A stretch of 32,929 nucleotides of DNA from Mycobacterium sp. (GCA_023264765.1 JAHFVC010000022.1:1-32929); one strand, 5' to 3'. Positions 18,955 to 26,870 are shown, counted from the first letter of the stretch. Made by a program: numbers and translations. Notes: generated by a model from the sequence alone, not told the origin.

Positions 18955-21179
18955 CATGTGCCGAGCCGGGCTGCGGCGGAACCATCGTCGACGGCTATTG
19001 CGACCTGTGCGGCACCGCACCCGCGGCAGTGCCTGCCCAGCGGGAGCCTGCGGCCACCGCCGCATCAAGGGGGTCCACGGGTACCGCCGCCGCCACCAGG
19101 GGCAGTGCGTCCGCACGATCCGCACGCACAGCCAGGACCGGATCATCGCGCTCGTCGAGTTCGCGGGGGCGCCTCGGAGCCGGGGTCGTCACCATGCCCC
19201 GAATTCCCAAGGGCGATCCCGTCGCCGCCATCATGGCCGACCCGAAGGTGCCCGAGGGTAGCCGGTTCTGCGGAAATCCCGAGTGCCACAAACCCGTCGG
19301 GCGCGGCCGTGACGGCACGCCGGGACGGCCGGAAGGTTTCTGCACGGCGTGCGGGGCCCGGTACTCGTTCGTGCCCATGCTGTCTCGCGGCGATCTGGTG
19401 GGCGGCCAATACGAGGTGCAGGGTTGCCTTGCGCACGGCGGGCTGGGCTGGATCTATCTCGCGATCGACCGCAACGTGCACAATCGCTGGGTTGTCCTCA
19501 AGGGCCTGCTGAACTCCGGTGACAAGGACGCGATGGCCGCCGCGGCCGCCGAGGTCCTCGCACTGGCCGAGGTGGAGCATCCCAGCATCGTGCGCATCTA
19601 CAACTTCGTGCAGCATCCCGATCCGTCCGGGGTGCCCGTCGGATTCATCGTGATGGAGTACGTCGGCGGCACCTCGCTCAAACAGATCCGCAAGGCCCGC
19701 AACGGGCCCCTGCCGCCCGACCAAGCGGTGGCCTACATCGTGGAGATCGCACCGGCCCTCGATTTCCTGCACGGCCAGGGTCTGGCCTATTGCGATTTCA
19801 AGCCGGACAACGTGATGCAGACCGACGAGCAGCTCAAGCTGATCGACCTGGGCGCGGTCATCGCGATGGACGACCAGGAAAGCGCCATCTACGGCACGGT
19901 CGGCTATCAGGCGCCCGAGATCGCGCACACCGGCCCGACGGTGGCCAGCGATGTCTATACGGTGGGCCGAACGCTGGCGGTGCTCGTGATGGACGTGCCG
20001 CAGGAGAAGGGGCACTTCGCCGCCGAACTGCCCGGGCCGGACACCGTGCCGGTATTGGCCGCGCACGAATCCCTGCACCGGGCGATATCGCGCGCCACCG
20101 ATCCGGATCCGGACCGCCGCTTCTCGTCGATGTCCGAGCTGGCCGATCAGCTCACCGGGGTGCTGCACGAGATCGCCGCTGCCACGAGCGAAGGACACGA
20201 CCGCGCACCCCGGGTGTCGCTGAACTTCAGCCAGCAGCGCGGCGCGTTCGGGATCGGCAGGGCCACCCTGGCCGACCGGTCGGAGGTGATCGCGGCACTC
20301 CCGGTACCCAGTGTCGATGCGAGCGATCCGGGCGCCGCCGTACTCGCCACCACCAGCGGCACCGCACCAGCTCAGCTGGAGCAGGCGCTGCAACTGGCCG
20401 GGGGCCGGGCGGGCTCGGTGGAGATCCCACTGCGGCTGACCCGCGCCGACCTGGAGATGCGCTCGCCGGCGGCGGCCCGCAAGCGGCTGGCGAAATTGGA
20501 CGCCCTGATCCCCGGCGACTGGCGGTTGTCCTGGTATCGAGGCCAAACCGCCTTGCTGGAAGGCAATTTCGACAACGCCGCCGCCGAGTTCGAGACGGTG
20601 TTGGCCACCCTACCCGGCGAACTGGCACCCAAGCTGGCGCTGGCCGCGGTCGCCGAACTCAGCGGCGGCCTGGACGGTACGGCGGCCCGGTACTACGAGA
20701 CGGTGTGGCGCACCGACCACGGTTATGTGAGCGCGGCCTTCGGCTTGGCGCGCCGCCGGACCCGCGCCGGCGACCGGGCCGGGGCCATCGCCGCACTCGA
20801 CGAAGTTCCCTCGGCCTCGGCATATTTCACCGCCGCCGGAGCGACAGCCATCGAGATCCTGCTGGAGGGGCGCACCGCCGAACAGCTCGACGAGTCGACG
20901 TTGGTGAACGCCGGCAACCGGGCGACGGCATGTTCGGTGGAGTCGTCCACCAAGCGTGCGCTCATCGACCTGCAGGTCTTCGGCGCGGCGCTCGGTTGGC
21001 TGGAGGCGGGTCGCACACCGACCGCGGCGAAGCTGCTCGGGCAGTCGTTCGACATCCCCGGCATCCGGTCCGGGATGGAGCGCTGCTACCGCGACCTGGC
21101 CCAGGGCACCCGCAGCATGTGGGAGCGAATCGAGTTGGTGGAGAAGGCCAACACCATCCGGCCGAGGACGCGAGTATGA
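18951..21179 (+). CDS. PknG-family Ser/Thr protein kinase with N-terminal zinc ribbon
   Basis: 742 residues (M. tuberculosis PknG has 750). Order: zinc ribbon C3/C8/C17/C20; a Ser/Thr/Arg-rich linker (38-75); a rubredoxin-like pair C107-x4-C112 and C131/C134; the kinase domain with GGLGWIYLA, Lys184 in VVLKGLL, the catalytic loop YCDFKPDN with Asp282 and IDLGA with Asp299; then a TPR region (about 480-740). YCD instead of HRD and DLG instead of DFG are PknG hallmarks. PknG phosphorylates FHA proteins such as GarA to control glutamate metabolism. The extra N-terminal ribbon and the wider first Cys pair (x4, not x2) differ from classical PknG, so this is probably a second, paralogous kinase. 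It overlaps both neighbours by ATGA. Confidence 0.93.
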   Translation: MTCAEPGCGGTIVDGYCDLCGTAPAAVPAQREPAATAASRGSTGTAAATRGSASARSARTARTGSSRSSSSRGRLGAGVVTMPRIPKGDPVAAIMADPKVPEGSRFCGNPECHKPVGRGRDGTPGRPEGFCTACGARYSFVPMLSRGDLVGGQYEVQGCLAHGGLGWIYLAIDRNVHNRWVVLKGLLNSGDKDAMAAAAAEVLALAEVEHPSIVRIYNFVQHPDPSGVPVGFIVMEYVGGTSLKQIRKARNGPLPPDQAVAYIVEIAPALDFLHGQGLAYCDFKPDNVMQTDEQLKLIDLGAVIAMDDQESAIYGTVGYQAPEIAHTGPTVASDVYTVGRTLAVLVMDVPQEKGHFAAELPGPDTVPVLAAHESLHRAISRATDPDPDRRFSSMSELADQLTGVLHEIAAATSEGHDRAPRVSLNFSQQRGAFGIGRATLADRSEVIAALPVPSVDASDPGAAVLATTSGTAPAQLEQALQLAGGRAGSVEIPLRLTRADLEMRSPAAARKRLAKLDALIPGDWRLSWYRGQTALLEGNFDNAAAEFETVLATLPGELAPKLALAAVAELSGGLDGTAARYYETVWRTDHGYVSAAFGLARRRTRAGDRAGAIAALDEVPSASAYFTAAGATAIEILLEGRTAEQLDESTLVNAGNRATACSVESSTKRALIDLQVFGAALGWLEAGRTPTAAKLLGQSFDIPGIRSGMERCYRDLAQGTRSMWERIELVEKANTIRPRTRV

Positions 21180-22174
21180 ACCCCTGCCCGCGCTGCGCGC
21201 AGCCGACCCAGCCCGCCGACCGGTTCTGCGAGAGCTGCGGAGCGGCCCTGGCCACCGTCACCACCGTCGCCATCCCGCGGGCCGGCCGGGCCAGCGGGCC
21301 CTGCGCGGACTGCGGCGGCGAGGTGGCCGACGACGGATACTGCGGGGTGTGCGGCCAGTTGCGGGCCGAGCCGGACCGCGATGAGGCGACCCTGAGCGGC
21401 ATCGCGGTGATCACCGACCGCGGTATCTAGCACGTCCGCAACGAAGATGCAGCGGCCGCAGGCATTCTCGCGGCCGGCACCGGTGACGGGCGGCCGCACG
21501 CCGTCGCCGTCGTGGTGTGCGACGGCGTGTCCAGCTCGATCAACCCGCAGGTGGCCTCTGCGGCGGCTGTTACGGCGGGGGTAGCCGCGATCCTCGATTC
21601 GCTGTCGGGTTCTGCGGATACCGCCGCCGCCATGTATGCCGGAATGGCCGCCGCGGCGAGGGCGGCCGCGCAACCCGAACCACGGTCCGGCATCGCCGGA
21701 TCATGCACGTTCACCGCCGTCATCGTGATCCCATCGGCCGGGGGCACCGCGCAGGTGACCGTCGGCAATGTCGGCGACAGCCGGTCGTACTGGCTGCCCG
21801 ACCCACCCGCTGCTGCGCAGCAGCTGACCGTCGACGACTCGCTGGCTCAGGAACTGATCAATGCCGGCGCCGCGCCGCACTCGGAAGCCGTGCAACGTGG
21901 CGCCCATACGCTGACCCGCTGGCTGGGCGCGGATTCCGAGCCGACGCCGTGGAGTGATACCAGTGTGCGCACGTGTGCGGTGACCGGCCCGGGATCGCTG
22001 GTGGTGTGCAGCGACGGGCTGTGGAACTACCTGCCAGAACCCGGCGGGCTGCGAGAATTCTGCACCGGCGCCGAGGTGGTGGCCGCAGCCCGCGCACTGA
22101 CCGAGTACGCACTGCGGTCAGGCGGACAGGACAACATCACCGTCGCGGTGATCCCGATCGGAGGTTCCAGATGA
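21176..22174 (+). pseudogene. zinc-ribbon PP2C phosphatase interrupted by in-frame TAG
   Basis: One frame of 332 codons starts at ATG 21176 (ATGA overlap with the kinase stop) and ends at the TGA overlapping the next start, but codon 85 is TAG (21428-21430). Before it: two zinc ribbons (C4/C7/C18/C21 and C43/C46/C56/C59) and the PP2C opening ITDRGI. Straight after it, in the same frame: HVRNEDA, completing motif 1, then VVCDGVSSS (motif 2), GSCTFTAVIV, NVGDSRSYWL, VVCSDGLWNYL and GQDNITVAVI. The reading frame is otherwise intact, so this is a recent nonsense change, a sequence error, or a read-through site. Restart at GTG 21512 would lose motif 1 and metal binding. The intact enzyme would dephosphorylate Ser/Thr opposite the kinase. 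Confidence 0.85.
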
Positions 22175-23466
22175 GTTCGGCTCAGCCACAACCTATCTCA
22201 GTGGAGGTCGACCACAACCACTACATCGCCGAAGGTTCCGGGAACGTCGACGCGATCGTCAGCGTGACGGTCGGCGAAGGGGTCACCGTCGCGGAGGATA
22301 CCGAACGGGTCGAGGCCATCATCATCGACTGCTCCACCTCGATGCGTTCGCCCGCAACCAAATTCGACCAGGCCAAGCGCGCCACGGCGGCGGCGATCGG
22401 CGAACTCGTCGACGGCACCTACTTCACCATCATCGCCGGCACCGAGCGGGCCACCTACGTCTACCCGCTCGACGGCTGGCCAGTCCCGGCGTCCCACGCG
22501 ACCCGGGCCGAGGCCCTGCGGGCGGTCGACGGACTGCGCCCCAAGGGCGGAACCGCCATGGGGACATGGCTGGCGCATGTACGCAACGTGGTGGTGCAGC
22601 ACCCCGGTGCCCTCATCCACGCGATCCTGCTCACCGACGGGAAGAACGAGCACGAGACACCCGAGGCGCTGGGCGAGCAGATCGGACTGGCCGAAGGCGA
22701 GTTCACCTGCGATTGCCGCGGTGTCGGCACCGACTGGCAGGTCGAGGAATTGCGGGCCATCTCCTCGGCGCTACTGGGCACGGTGGACATCGTCGCCGAT
22801 CCGGAGGACCTCGCCGAGGACTTCGCGTCGATGATGCGGACGTCGATGAGCAAGTCGATCGCCGGACTGACCCTGCGGTTGTGGACGCCCGCGGGAGCGC
22901 GGATCGTGTTCGTCAAACAGGTGGCCCCCACCGTGGAGGACCTGACACACCGCAGGGTGGAAACCGGCGCTCAGATCGGTGAGTACCCGCTGGGGTCCTG
23001 GGGCGCGGAGGAGCGCGACTACCACGTGCAGGTGGAGGTGGAACCCGCCGACGTCGGCCGGGAGAAGCTCGCCGCCCGCGTCAGTGTGGTTGCGGGCGAA
23101 CAGATTCTGGGTCAGGGACTGGTCAAGGCGGTGTGGACCGCCGACACGGCGCTCTCGGCGGTGATCAGCCGCCGGGTGGCGCACTACACGGGGCAGGCCG
23201 AACTGGCCCAGGCCGTGCAGGAAGGTCTGAGTGCTCGCAAGGACGGTGACATCAAGACGGCCACCGCCCGGCTGCAGCGGGCCATGGATCTCGCCGTCGA
23301 ATCGGGCAACACCGGGACGGCGAAGTTGTTGCGCGGAGTGGTGGAGGTCGACAATCGCACCGGCACCGTGGCGCTGCGCCGGGAGGTGGCGGCGGCCGAC
23401 GAGATGGCGCTGGACGCGCGGTCCACCAAAACCGCACGGGTACGCAAAGATGCGGGGGAGAGCTGA
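22171..23466 (+). CDS. VWA-domain protein of the kinase/phosphatase operon
   Basis: 431 residues from ATG 22171, overlapping the phosphatase stop (ATGA); the frame is open further upstream inside the phosphatase gene. An N-terminal strand region (8-45) precedes a von Willebrand A domain (about 46-220) with a complete metal site: D53-x-S55-x-S57, T128 in GGTAMGT and D156 in LLTDGKNE. A beta-rich domain (about 240-335) and a helical C-terminus with TPR-like spacing (340-431) follow. No signal peptide or membrane helix is present. VWA proteins with intact MIDAS sites usually mediate regulated protein-protein contact, so a cytosolic partner of the kinase, phosphatase or FHA protein is likely. The stop overlaps the FHA start by one base. 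Confidence 0.88.
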   Translation: MSSAQPQPISVEVDHNHYIAEGSGNVDAIVSVTVGEGVTVAEDTERVEAIIIDCSTSMRSPATKFDQAKRATAAAIGELVDGTYFTIIAGTERATYVYPLDGWPVPASHATRAEALRAVDGLRPKGGTAMGTWLAHVRNVVVQHPGALIHAILLTDGKNEHETPEALGEQIGLAEGEFTCDCRGVGTDWQVEELRAISSALLGTVDIVADPEDLAEDFASMMRTSMSKSIAGLTLRLWTPAGARIVFVKQVAPTVEDLTHRRVETGAQIGEYPLGSWGAEERDYHVQVEVEPADVGREKLAARVSVVAGEQILGQGLVKAVWTADTALSAVISRRVAHYTGQAELAQAVQEGLSARKDGDIKTATARLQRAMDLAVESGNTGTAKLLRGVVEVDNRTGTVALRREVAAADEMALDARSTKTARVRKDAGES

Positions 23467-24077
23467 TGCCGATCTGTGTGGACGGGCACACCTCGGTCGC
23501 CGAGGATTTCTGCGATGTGTGCGGGTCACCCATCGGTGACCCGGTGGCCCCGGCGCCCCCGCAGGTCGCTCCCGCCCAGCGGTGCCCGGCGTGCGCGGCG
23601 CCGATCAACGGCCGGTTCTGCGAGGCCTGCGGTCACGACTCGGCGCTGCCGCCCCCTGCGGAGCAGGCGGCACCGACCGCGGTCTGGACCGCGGTGATCG
23701 CCGCCGACCGCGAGTTCTACCAGCGCGTGCTGGCCCGCGAAGGACCCGACACCGTGGACTTCCCGTCGTATTTCCCGGAACGGCGGATCAGCCTGGACCA
23801 GGAGGTGACGCTGATCGGCCGCCGCAACCCGGACAAGGGGGTGGATCCGCAGATCGACCTCGCCCTGCACCCGGCCGACCGGGGCGTGTCAACCCAGCAC
23901 GCGGTGCTTCGGCTGCGCGACACCGGCTTGAGCGTCACCGATATCGGATCCACCAACGGCACCAGTCTCAACGGCAGCGACGACCGGCTGCCCGAAGGAC
24001 AGGAGACGCCGTTGGCCGACGGTGATCGCATCCATGTGGGGGCGTGGACCACGATCACGGTCAGACAAGCGCGTTGA
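23466..24077 (+). CDS. zinc-ribbon FHA-domain protein
   Basis: 203 residues. Two N-terminal zinc ribbons are visible: C4, C16, C19 (with H8 as a possible fourth ligand) and C40/C43/C52/C55. A Pro/Ala linker leads to a helix with FYQRVLA, and an FHA domain occupies about 95-200. The phosphothreonine-binding residues are present: G118-R119 (LIGRR), S142 and H145 (GVSTQHAV) and N164 (STNGTSLNG). Unlike GarA, no ETTS phosphorylation motif was found at the N-terminus. FHA domains read phosphothreonine, so this is the likely reader or substrate of the kinase at 18951. It is the last gene of the operon and overlaps the convergent SDR gene by 17 bases. Confidence 0.92.
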   Translation: MPICVDGHTSVAEDFCDVCGSPIGDPVAPAPPQVAPAQRCPACAAPINGRFCEACGHDSALPPPAEQAAPTAVWTAVIAADREFYQRVLAREGPDTVDFPSYFPERRISLDQEVTLIGRRNPDKGVDPQIDLALHPADRGVSTQHAVLRLRDTGLSVTDIGSTNGTSLNGSDDRLPEGQETPLADGDRIHVGAWTTITVRQAR

Positions 24078-24780
24078 CCACCGCCTCACCCTCGCTGCGA
24101 CCCTGATAGAGGCCCCACAATCGATCCGCGAGATCGTCGGGGTCGAGTAGTCCCGCCGACACTCCGAAGTCCTGTCCGCCGGTGGTCATCGCGGCGTGGA
24201 TGTCGCTGCGGTCGATCAGCCCGCCGATGGTGAGGGTGCCCGCGTAGACGCCCTCGCTGGCCAGCGCGGCGTGCAGCGTGAGGGCATAGGTGCGCAGTGC
24301 CGCCGACATCAGCGCCAGCCCGCCCAGTGGTGGCATCGGCACGACACTGCTGAGGCCGCCCGCGAACAGCAGCCCGCCGTCGCCGCGATCGCGTAATTCG
24401 GGCAGCAGCGCCGAGGCGAAATCGACCGCGGGAAGGACACCTGCAAGGGCCGCGCGAGCCGCATCGGCATCCAGCCCGGTGATATCGGTGAGCGGCATGC
24501 CTGCGGCCGGCCCGTAGTAACCGACGTCGATGCGCCCGAACCGGGCGCGGGCGGCCTCGATCGCGGCACGTGAGCCGGCCGGGTCCGCGGCGTCGGCGGT
24601 GAAGGCCGCCGCGTCGATTCCGGCGTCCGCGAGCGACGCGAGGTACTCGCCGTGCCGCGTCGCACTGCGGGAGGCCAGTGCGACCGCGTAGCCGGCACGG
24701 CCGAAGCGGCGCGCCACCGAGAGCCCCAGGCCGGGGCCGGCACCCAGGACGAACAGGACAGGAGCATAAGTTGAGGTCAT
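24061..24780 (-). CDS. SDR-family protein lacking the usual catalytic Tyr and Lys
   Basis: 239 residues from ATG 24780. The Rossmann nucleotide-binding motif GAGPGLGLSVARRF (about 13-26) and the ARFGRIDVGYYG strand are clear. Where classical short-chain dehydrogenases have YxxxK followed by AAL, this protein reads LALMSAALRTY, so Tyr is replaced by Leu155 and Lys by Ser159. It may bind NAD(P) without standard catalysis, or use other residues. The divergent TetR gene and paired palindromes over its start codon show tight repression by that regulator. Substrate unknown. Confidence 0.85.
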   Translation of the reverse strand: MTSTYAPVLFVLGAGPGLGLSVARRFGRAGYAVALASRSATRHGEYLASLADAGIDAAAFTADAADPAGSRAAIEAARARFGRIDVGYYGPAAGMPLTDITGLDADAARAALAGVLPAVDFASALLPELRDRGDGGLLFAGGLSSVVPMPPLGGLALMSAALRTYALTLHAALASEGVYAGTLTIGGLIDRSDIHAAMTTGGQDFGVSAGLLDPDDLADRLWGLYQGRSEGEAVVNALV

Positions 24781-24790
24781 GCTCAACTTA
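24767..24790. promoter_or_regulatory. operator 1, perfect inverted repeat (TetR site)
   Basis: TAAGTTGAG (24767-24775) and CTCAACTTA (24782-24790) are perfect 9-base arms around a 6-base spacer. The spacer contains the SDR start codon, so a bound repressor would cover the SDR start. Confidence 0.75.
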
Positions 24791-24796
24791 CTATCA

Positions 24797-24820
24797 CAAG
24801 TTGAGAGTGGCCTCAATTTG
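24797..24820. promoter_or_regulatory. operator 2, near-perfect inverted repeat (TetR site)
   Basis: CAAGTTGAG (24797-24805) and CTCAATTTG (24812-24820) repeat operator 1 with one mismatch between arms and the same 6-base spacer. Its centre lies exactly 30 bases from that of operator 1, about three helical turns, so two dimers would sit on one DNA face. It precedes the TetR ATG at 24833. Confidence 0.72.
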
Positions 24821-24832
24821 TTAAGGTGCGGC

Positions 24833-25378
24833 ATGCGGGCGGACGCAGTACGCAATCGGGAACGGCTCACCACGGCCGCCGCCGAACTGTTCGCCGAGCG
24901 CGGCGTCGATGTGCCCCTCGATGAAGTCGCCCGCCGGGCCGGGGTGAGCATCGGCACCCTCTACAACAACTTCCCCAATCGGGGAGCCCTGCTCGACGCC
25001 GTCCTGCCGGACCGGCTGACAGAACTCGAAGGACTCGCCGCGGCCGCGCTGGCTGACGACGACGCCTGGCGCGGCTTCACCGCCTTCCTCGACGGCATGT
25101 TCGCCTTGCAGGCACGCGACCGGTCCATCAACGAGGCGATCTCACGCAGCCCCGCCGGTGCGGTGGACGTCGGCGCCGAATGTGGCCGCGGCGGCGGCAT
25201 CCTGGAATCTGCAGTGGCCCGCGCCAGGGATGCGGGGGTACTGCGGGCGGATTTCGGCCCGGCCGACCTTGCCACCCTGGTCGGGGCGATGGCCCGTGTC
25301 ATCGTGATGTCCGGGGGCGACGACGCGGTGTGGCGGCGCCACCTCGGTTTCGTCCTCGACGGGTTGCGGGCCACCTGA
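24833..25378 (+). CDS. TetR-family transcriptional repressor
   Basis: 181 residues from ATG 24833. An in-frame ATG at 24779 is rejected because it would put both operators inside the coding region. The N-terminal helix-turn-helix (about residues 9-52) has the TetR signature AAELFAERGVDVPLDEVARRAGVSIGTLYNNFPNR. The C-terminal helical domain (60-181) is the ligand pocket and dimer interface. Divergent from the SDR gene, it most likely represses both itself and that gene through the two palindromes in the 52-base gap. The inducing ligand is unknown. Confidence 0.93.
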   Translation: MRADAVRNRERLTTAAAELFAERGVDVPLDEVARRAGVSIGTLYNNFPNRGALLDAVLPDRLTELEGLAAAALADDDAWRGFTAFLDGMFALQARDRSINEAISRSPAGAVDVGAECGRGGGILESAVARARDAGVLRADFGPADLATLVGAMARVIVMSGGDDAVWRRHLGFVLDGLRAT

Positions 25379-25383
25379 CACGG

Positions 25384-25401
25384 AGCCGGTCCGGACCGGC
25401 T
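25384..25401. repeat. 18-base perfect palindrome between TetR gene and pafA
   Basis: AGCCGGTCCGGACCGGCT is fully self-complementary, begins 6 bases after the TetR stop and ends about 40 bases before the pafA start. As RNA it could form a GC-rich hairpin (stem GCCGGT/ACCGGC) and act as a terminator without a U tract. As DNA it could be a protein-binding site near the pafA promoter. Confidence 0.6.
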
Positions 25402-25428
25402 TGCCCACCGATACGGAGACCCAACCCG

Positions 25429-25434
25429 TAAGCT
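25429..25434 (+). promoter_or_regulatory. putative -10 (TAAGCT) for pafA
   Basis: TAAGCT fits TANNNT and is followed by 7 bases and then the GTG start, the leaderless layout also seen at dop and pafB. Confidence 0.42.
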
Positions 25435-25441
25435 CGACTGT

Positions 25442-26800
25442 GTGCAGCGACGGATCATGGGTATCGAGACCGAGTTTGGCGTGACCTGCACTTTTCACGG
25501 TCACCGTCGGCTCAGCCCCGACGAGGTCGCCCGCTACCTCTTCCGGCGGGTGGTGTCCTGGGGGCGTAGCTCCAATGTGTTTTTGCGCAACGGGGCCCGG
25601 CTGTACCTGGATGTGGGATCGCATCCCGAGTACGCCACCGCCGAGTGCGACAACCTGGCACAACTGGTCACCCATGACCGGGCCGGCGAGCGGGTGCTCG
25701 AGGATCTGTTGATCGACGCCGAGCAGCGACTCACCGATGAGGGCATCGGCGGCGACATCTACCTGTTCAAGAACAACACAGACTCGGCGGGCAACTCCTA
25801 TGGCTGCCACGAGAACTACCTCATCGTGCGCGCAGGGGAGTTCTCCCGCATCTCCGATGTGTTGCTGCCCTTCCTGGTCACCCGGCAGCTGATCTGCGGT
25901 GCGGGCAAGGTGCTGCAGACCCCGAAGGCGGCGACGTTCTGCCTCAGTCAGCGCGCCGAGCACATCTGGGAAGGCGTCTCCAGCGCGACCACCCGGTCGC
26001 GCCCCATCATCAACACCCGCGACGAACCGCACGCCGATGCCGAGAAATACCGCCGCCTGCACGTGATCGTCGGCGACTCGAACATGAGCGAGACCACCAC
26101 CATGCTCAAGGTGGGCACCGCGTCCCTGGTGCTCGAGATGATCGAGGCTGGGGTGGCGTTCCGGGATTTCTCGTTGGACAACCCCATCCGGGCCATCCGC
26201 GAGGTCAGCCACGACCAGACCGGGCGCCGTCCGGTGCGGCTCGCCGGCGGTCGCCAGGCCAGTGCCCTGGACATCCAGCGCGAGTACTACGGCCGGGCGG
26301 TGGAGTACCTGCAGACCCGGGAATCCAACCCGCAGGTCGAGCAGGTCGTCGACCTGTGGGGCCGTCAACTCGACGCCGTCGAGAGCCAGGATTTCGCGAA
26401 GGTCGACACCGAGATCGACTGGGTGATCAAGCGCAAACTGTTCCAGCGCTACCAGGACCGCTACGACATGGAGCTGTCCGACCCGAAGATCGCCCAGCTG
26501 GACCTGGCCTACCACGACATCAAACGCGGTCGCGGCGTGTTCGACCTGCTGCAGCGCAAGGGCCTGGCTACCAGGATCACCACCGACGAGGAGATCGAGG
26601 CCGCGGTGAACACCCCGCCGCAGACCACCCGGGCCAAGCTGCGTGGCGAATTCATCAGTGCCGCACAGGAAGCCGGACGGGACTTCACCGTCGACTGGGT
26701 GCACCTCAAGCTCAACGACCAGGCGCAGCGCACCGTCCTGTGCAAGGACCCGTTCCGGTCGGTCGACGAACGGGTGAAGCGGCTGATCGCGAGCATGTGA
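25442..26800 (+). CDS. pafA: Pup-protein ligase PafA
   Basis: 452 residues from GTG 25442, identical in length to M. tuberculosis PafA. The carboxylate-amine-ligase fold starts at once: [13 protein letters not shown] with metal-binding Glu9, then [20 protein letters not shown] with catalytic Asp57, and [23 protein letters not shown] for nucleotide binding. The C-terminal domain ends [20 protein letters not shown]. It activates the C-terminal Glu of Pup as a gamma-phosphate and joins it to target lysines. The Dop-type loop is absent, confirming PafA rather than Dop. Confidence 0.98.
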   Translation: MQRRIMGIETEFGVTCTFHGHRRLSPDEVARYLFRRVVSWGRSSNVFLRNGARLYLDVGSHPEYATAECDNLAQLVTHDRAGERVLEDLLIDAEQRLTDEGIGGDIYLFKNNTDSAGNSYGCHENYLIVRAGEFSRISDVLLPFLVTRQLICGAGKVLQTPKAATFCLSQRAEHIWEGVSSATTRSRPIINTRDEPHADAEKYRRLHVIVGDSNMSETTTMLKVGTASLVLEMIEAGVAFRDFSLDNPIRAIREVSHDQTGRRPVRLAGGRQASALDIQREYYGRAVEYLQTRESNPQVEQVVDLWGRQLDAVESQDFAKVDTEIDWVIKRKLFQRYQDRYDMELSDPKIAQLDLAYHDIKRGRGVFDLLQRKGLATRITTDEEIEAAVNTPPQTTRAKLRGEFISAAQEAGRDFTVDWVHLKLNDQAQRTVLCKDPFRSVDERVKRLIASM

Positions 26801-26870
26801 GCCGCTGCCGGTTCGCTGTGCGTCGTTGACGCGGGCGTTAGGACGGGTCGGCGCCGGGTATCTCTGCACC

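Noticed and set aside
19143-20546. 467-codon minus-strand frame inside the kinase gene
   Set aside because: Antisense to a PknG-family kinase with all motifs in order; no own motif or start signal.
21428-21430. Recoding of TAG as pyrrolysine
   Set aside because: Pyrrolysine insertion is not known in mycobacteria and the stop lies between ordinary PP2C residues; mutation or sequence error is simpler.
15504-24077. Mobile element carrying the signalling operon
   Set aside because: No transposase, integrase, tRNA gene or terminal repeats were seen at either end, and base composition looks like the neighbours.
24779-24832. Upstream ATG as the start of the TetR gene
   Set aside because: It would place both operators in the coding region and add residues before the conserved TetR N-terminus.
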